Shown: positions 59,658 to 64,000 of the stretch, one piece after another
Layout of the letters: each line of letters starts with the position of its first letter
How positions within the stretch are numbered: the first letter of the stretch is position 1
Assembly: GCA_019802505.1 (NCBI GenBank)
Contig: JAFMOC010000076.1
Location: forward strand, 1,657,001 to 1,721,000
Source: Corydoras sp. C115
Lineage: Eukaryota > Chordata > Actinopteri > Siluriformes > Callichthyidae
DNA: 64,000 nt
Direction: 5' to 3'
Made by a program: the position numbers and the translations under genes
The notes under the pieces: generated by a model
The model's database searches: none
What the model saw: only the letters and a program-made list of their open reading frames with translations
Told to the model about the DNA's origin: nothing

Positions 59658-61042
59658 CTGAGCAGATAAATAATTAATTTAAGCAATCCATGAAGTAAGT
59701 AATCTTACACTTATATAGATTATCTACTTTTTATGTTTGTATAAAAACAAGACAACTGCACAAAGAGCTACAAATTTTACAAAGCAGTAAACATGACAAC
59801 AGTTGAATGGTTTATTGCAACTTGAAAGACCTTTGGAGATATATATATATTTTGGTTTATGCTAAATAATATCCATGTCTGACAGTGGATGTTTGGATTT
59901 TTATAACAAAACTGAAAAGAGAACACGTCACTGGTGACCACAGTATATAAGCCTGCTTTTCAACAGACAAAATTTCAGTCTCACAGTCTGTTTCAGGGAC
60001 TGGTTATAATACCAGCCCTGTTAAGAATTCGCATGCATTTGCAACATTAGTGCATCATGATTCAGACATAAGGTCCGATATTAACACAGGACATGCATTT
60101 CATTTCTAATTTACATTACTAGACAGAGAGCATTTAGCTGTTCATGGCCAACTTGCTGATGACCATGTAAATGTAACTGCACTTTTCTAAATTATATTTC
60201 ACCCATTAAATTCACTCCTAAATACTGAACTAAAAGCCACTGATAATAAAACACACCTCTAACAATGAAATGCAAAGTTTAAAACAGCCAAAAGGACAAT
60301 AAATGTTTGTCTTAAACTGACATTTTATTTCCAAAAATAATTTTACCATAACACTAAATAAAGAAAGACAATAAATATTCCAAGTTGGTTTACAACAAGC
60401 TTTAGTCCACAAAGACATTTGCAATTAACTGATCTATTAAATTAAGTGTACCAAATAAAAAATTTATTTAAAACCATAGTAATCTGTCTCTCCAAGATTG
60501 CCAGGGAACTTCAGCACTGGAAGGCAGATGTCCAAAAAAATTTGATGATTTCTTTATGTTGGACTCCGGCCCTTAAGTTTTGGAATTGGATTATGCATAA
60601 TGTAAGAAGTTGTGTCAAACAAAATCAAGGTTTTCAAGCTTTCATAAAAAAATTCCACTGAAACTCTGCCAATAATGTGGAACTGATACAACAGATTCTT
60701 TTAGCCCTTTATATTTTTTCTATTACATTTATACTCATATACTGTACAGCTTTAGAAATGTTTGATTATCCTCCCCTCGTTTTGAAATTGTGCTATTTTT
60801 GTTCATAGTACTTTAGGTTTTCATCTGAAAAAATCAGAACCATATAAAATATTTATTACCATTTCAGTTGAAAGTGAAATAGTAGTCAGGTCTGAGTAGA
60901 CATCCTGTTTTTATTTAATGGTTCTGTGAACATCAACATAAGAGTTAAAGCTGTTTTGTATGGAAAAACAGGCTCAAATTATTTTAAATGAACTTTCTAA
61001 ACTAATGGACAAGTTTAGTTGCAGTTATTGTGGCATAAGTGT

Positions 61043-61078
<36 letters not shown>

Positions 61079-62905
61079 TTTGGGGGGGGGGGGGGTAGCA
61101 TGTCACGTACTGAAAGCAAAGACCTACATTTTGCAACTAACAGATATGAAACATTGTTTATTTATTAAAGATAATAATCTAAACAAGTTAATATTTCTAT
61201 GAATACTTATATTCATCTACATTGTTTAAATTTGATATATTTAGGTCAATTAATGCAAAAATTATGAAGTGTTAAACTTTCACTGTTTTTTTTTTGTTTT
61301 GTTTGTTTTTTGTCATTATGCAATAAAAAAAATGTGAATACTGACTCATTTTTTCCATTAGGTATTAGCTATAAATGTGGAAGTAAACTGCGAGTGAGAA
61401 TTTGTTCCTTAACTTTTGAAATCATTGCTTCAGTGTGACCACACTGACACGAAGTTGCAAAATCAGGCAGAACAGTGACGAAAAGTCAATGTAAATTGGG
61501 GTGTTATCTTTTCATTAGTGCTAAGTAACTCTAATCTAAAATATTCTGAATGAATTTGGCCTTTATATAAATTATGTTGTAAGAGACAAATAGATAAAAG
61601 TGAAAATATTAAGATTATCTTAGTTTTTGAATTTAATATTTCATAGAACATGAAATTCAAAGCAATCCAAGAAAGTCCACTAATATTCTGCAGACAGAAG
61701 CTTTTTTGCATAGCCCAAGACAGGATTATTAAGATTTTATTCTGCCTCATTGATTTATAAAAATACTCTAAAGGCAGATTTGTGGGTCATTATTCTTTGT
61801 TTATGTTGGTGTCAGAGGTTGTTAACATCAAACTAGAAGCAAAAACTGACAGTCATCTGATTATGGAATGCTGTTACATTATGTTAGATTACACACAGGG
61901 CAACTTATGCATCCTTTGTTTACTGCGAGATCTCTGTACATCAGTCATCTAGCTTGTTACTGTATCTTAGTGTAACACAAAATACACTCTAAAATTAAAT
62001 TTTTTAAAAATGGTCAAATACGATTTATACAGAACTGTATATTTGGAGGGACAATTGTTAAAGGCCTTTTTTAATTAAGTAAAAAGTTTTTGCTTTAAAA
62101 CACTTAAATATCAGAAGGTGTTATTATTTGGACCGGTGTCTTCTACTTGTTTCAATTTACTTGCATCTGTGTGAGATCTGACCTGAGATCTTATTTTTTA
62201 ATTCACTCTGCACCATGCACATGACAAATGGTCAAAGTCATAATAATTTTCTTTTGGCAAAAAAGAAAACCAAGACATTGTACTACAAAATGCTTATCCA
62301 CTAATAAAGCACCAATTGTAAACTTTAGTCAGTTTGTTTTAAGACACAGCAACAACATATATTACAAGAGGCATAAAACAACTCAATGAGCATTAAAGCC
62401 TGCACAGCAACATACCAACAGAGAACATCCTACTAAAATTATCTGACAAGAATAAAACTAACCATGCTGTTTTCATAAAGTAGAAAAACAAGCATTTAAA
62501 AAAACAAAGACTTTATTCAACTTCCAGCTACAACCACAATTTCAGTGATTAAATGAGCTGCCCTTAATAAGACACCATACCCACTGAAAAGTAAGCAAAT
62601 GCGAGCGACACAACATGGAGCTTAATGCTGCCCGTAGGTCCTGTAACTAGAAGGCTGCATACTTCAAATATGATGGATTGTACGTTTCAAAGACTGGGCA
62701 CAAAGGTTTTTATAATATTTATGTAATGTTTACAAACTTCCCAATCACTTTTAAAAGAATATTTTTAAAAGCCCACCTAGACAAAACAATCAAGCTCAAT
62801 CATGATCAAATATGTTCATTATTGCAGTTATCGCATAATGACTTTCTGTTCAAAAAATGTTAGATGTGAGTATACTTTAATATTGGATTTTTTTAAATAT
62901 TAAAT
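59658..62905. other. Sequence upstream of the GDAP2 coding exons
   Basis: Presumably GDAP2 intron 1; no 5'UTR exon or CpG island was recognised. It holds a GT microsatellite (61039-61075) followed by a G run (61082-61095). Otherwise it is AT-rich with only chance ORFs. Confidence 0.5.
61039..61095. repeat. (GT)n plus poly(G) tract
   Basis: About 18 GT units, an interruption 'atgttttg', then about 14 G. Confidence 0.88.
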
Positions 62906-63295
62906 ATAATAATATAAGGCGGCATGGTGGTTTAGTGGTTAGCACATTCGCCTCTCAGCGCTAGGGATTGCCGGTTCGAATCCCCATCTGGGTGGAGTTT
63001 CCATGTTCTTCCCGTGTCTGCGTGGGTTTCCTCCGGGTTCTCCGGTTTCCTCCCACAGTCCAAAAACACGGATCAAGTCAATTGAGTTCTCCAAATTGCC
63101 CCATATAAAGTGTGTATGCGTGCGTGTCTGTGTGAGTGAGTGTGTGTCCAGGGATGGATTGGCGTCCTGTCCTGGGTGTATCTGCCCAGTGCCCGAGACG
63201 TTCTCCCCTGGATGGGCATGGGGAACCCCACCGCGACCCTAATGGAGGATAAAGCGGAAGATAATGAATGAATGAATGAATGAATAATAATATAA
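62906..63295 (+). repeat. DANA/mermaid-like SINE with perfect 12-bp target duplication
   Basis: The SINE spans 62918-63283, with A-box-like tggtttagtgg, B-box ggttcgaatcc and an (ATGA)n tail. The flanks are ataataatataa on both sides (62906-62917, 63284-63295). This is one of the best-preserved copies in the window. Confidence 0.92.
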
Positions 63296-63401
63296 ATTTG
63301 TTCTTTTAATACAAATTCCATGAAAGGGAACAACAAAATATGTGCTTTGAAACACCCCAAAATCCACTAAAAGACCGAACACCTGCCAAAAAATAAGGTC
63401 C

Positions 63402-63656
63402 AGAGGTTATCCATCCATTGTCTTCCGCTTCATCCTATATTAGGGTCATGGGGGGGGGTTCCCCATGCCCATCCAGGGGAGAATGTTATTGGCGCTGGGC
63501 AGATAGACCCAGGACAGGGTGACAATCTATCGCTGGGCACACACTCACACACACTCTATATGGGGCAATTTGGAGAACTCAATTGACAGATCCATATTTT
63601 TGAGCTGTGGGAGGAAACCGGAGAACCCGGTTAGAGGTTAACCGGAAGAGGTTATC
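63402..63656 (-). repeat. 5'-truncated DANA/mermaid-like SINE with 10-bp target duplication
   Basis: The body runs from the catccatt tail to gaggaaaccggagaacccgg. The tRNA head is absent and is replaced by ttagaggttaaccgga. The flanks are agaggttatc at 63402-63411 and 63647-63656, suggesting a truncated insertion. Confidence 0.8.
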
Positions 63657-63765
63657 TCCTGCAAAAAAGCAAGGAACGTGTACTCGATCAGACACCTCAG
63701 GGGACATTCATTATGGAACAGAGGCTTATAGCTTAATGTTTATTAGCTGCCGTTGTTGTGAGTTA

Positions 63766-64000
63766 CGGCGGCACGGTGGCTTAGTGGTTAGCACGTTCGC
63801 CTCTCAGCACTAGGGATTCCCGGTTCGAATCCCCATCTGGGCGGAGTTTCCATGTTCTCCCCGTGTCTGCGTGGGTTTCCTCCGGGTTCTCCGGTTTCCT
63901 CCCACAGTCCAAAAACATGGATCAAGTCAATTGAATTCTCAAAATATAGAGTGTGTGTGTGAGTGAGTGTGTGCCCAGCGATGGATTGGCGCCCTGTCCT
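63766..64000 (+). repeat. DANA/mermaid-like SINE, cut by window end
   Basis: Starts cggcggcacggtggcttagt with an intact B-box ggttcgaatcc and continues to the last base, within the gcgccctgtcct block. It faces the antisense copy at 63412-63646. Confidence 0.92.

Overview
This is vertebrate nuclear DNA, almost certainly from a teleost fish. It is intron-rich and AT-rich, with GT/AG-spliced exons, Tc1-type DNA transposons and many copies of a tRNA-derived DANA/mermaid-like SINE. The SINE and Tc1 types point to an otophysan fish (catfish, characin or cyprinid relative), but that is an inference and the species cannot be fixed from the sequence. Most open reading frames in the window are chance ORFs in introns, repeats or antisense of exons.

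Three protein-coding genes are supported. (1) MAN1A2, Golgi mannosyl-oligosaccharide 1,2-alpha-mannosidase IB, + strand: the last eight coding exons (3309-13889, 354 codons plus stop), then a 3'UTR to a likely poly(A) signal near 15656. Its 5' exons lie before the window. (2) TENT5C (FAM46C), non-canonical poly(A) polymerase, + strand: the whole coding sequence in one exon (31937-33103, 388 aa), with a CpG-rich TATA-containing promoter region near 30.3-31.3 kb, a 5'UTR intron and a long AT-rich 3'UTR to about 36.6 kb. (3) GDAP2, macro domain plus CRAL-TRIO protein, - strand: thirteen coding exons from 59630 down to 44988. They join in frame to 498 codons, as long as the vertebrate family. The order and orientation MAN1A2(+) TENT5C(+) GDAP2(-) match human 1p12, which supports the paralogue assignments. 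The three genes do not form a pathway; their association is conserved synteny.

Layout: 1-3308 MAN1A2 intron; 3309-15680 MAN1A2 3' half, its introns holding a Tc1-like transposon set in a TA microsatellite, SINEs, a duplicated repeat segment and an 83-bp-arm near-perfect palindrome; 15.7-28.9 kb intergenic DNA rich in transposon relics, including a more complete Tc1-like element at 20.9-22.2 kb; 28.97-30.29 kb a tandem amplification of SINE plus spacer directly upstream of the TENT5C promoter; 30.3-36.6 kb TENT5C; 36.6-43.7 kb intergenic; about 43.7-59.7 kb GDAP2; 59.7-64 kb sequence upstream of the GDAP2 start codon, ending in three SINE copies.

I found no CRISPR array, operon, rRNA, canonical tRNA gene or convincing new biological system. 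The most unusual structures are the long palindrome at 11948-12118 and the SINE/spacer tandem array beside TENT5C.
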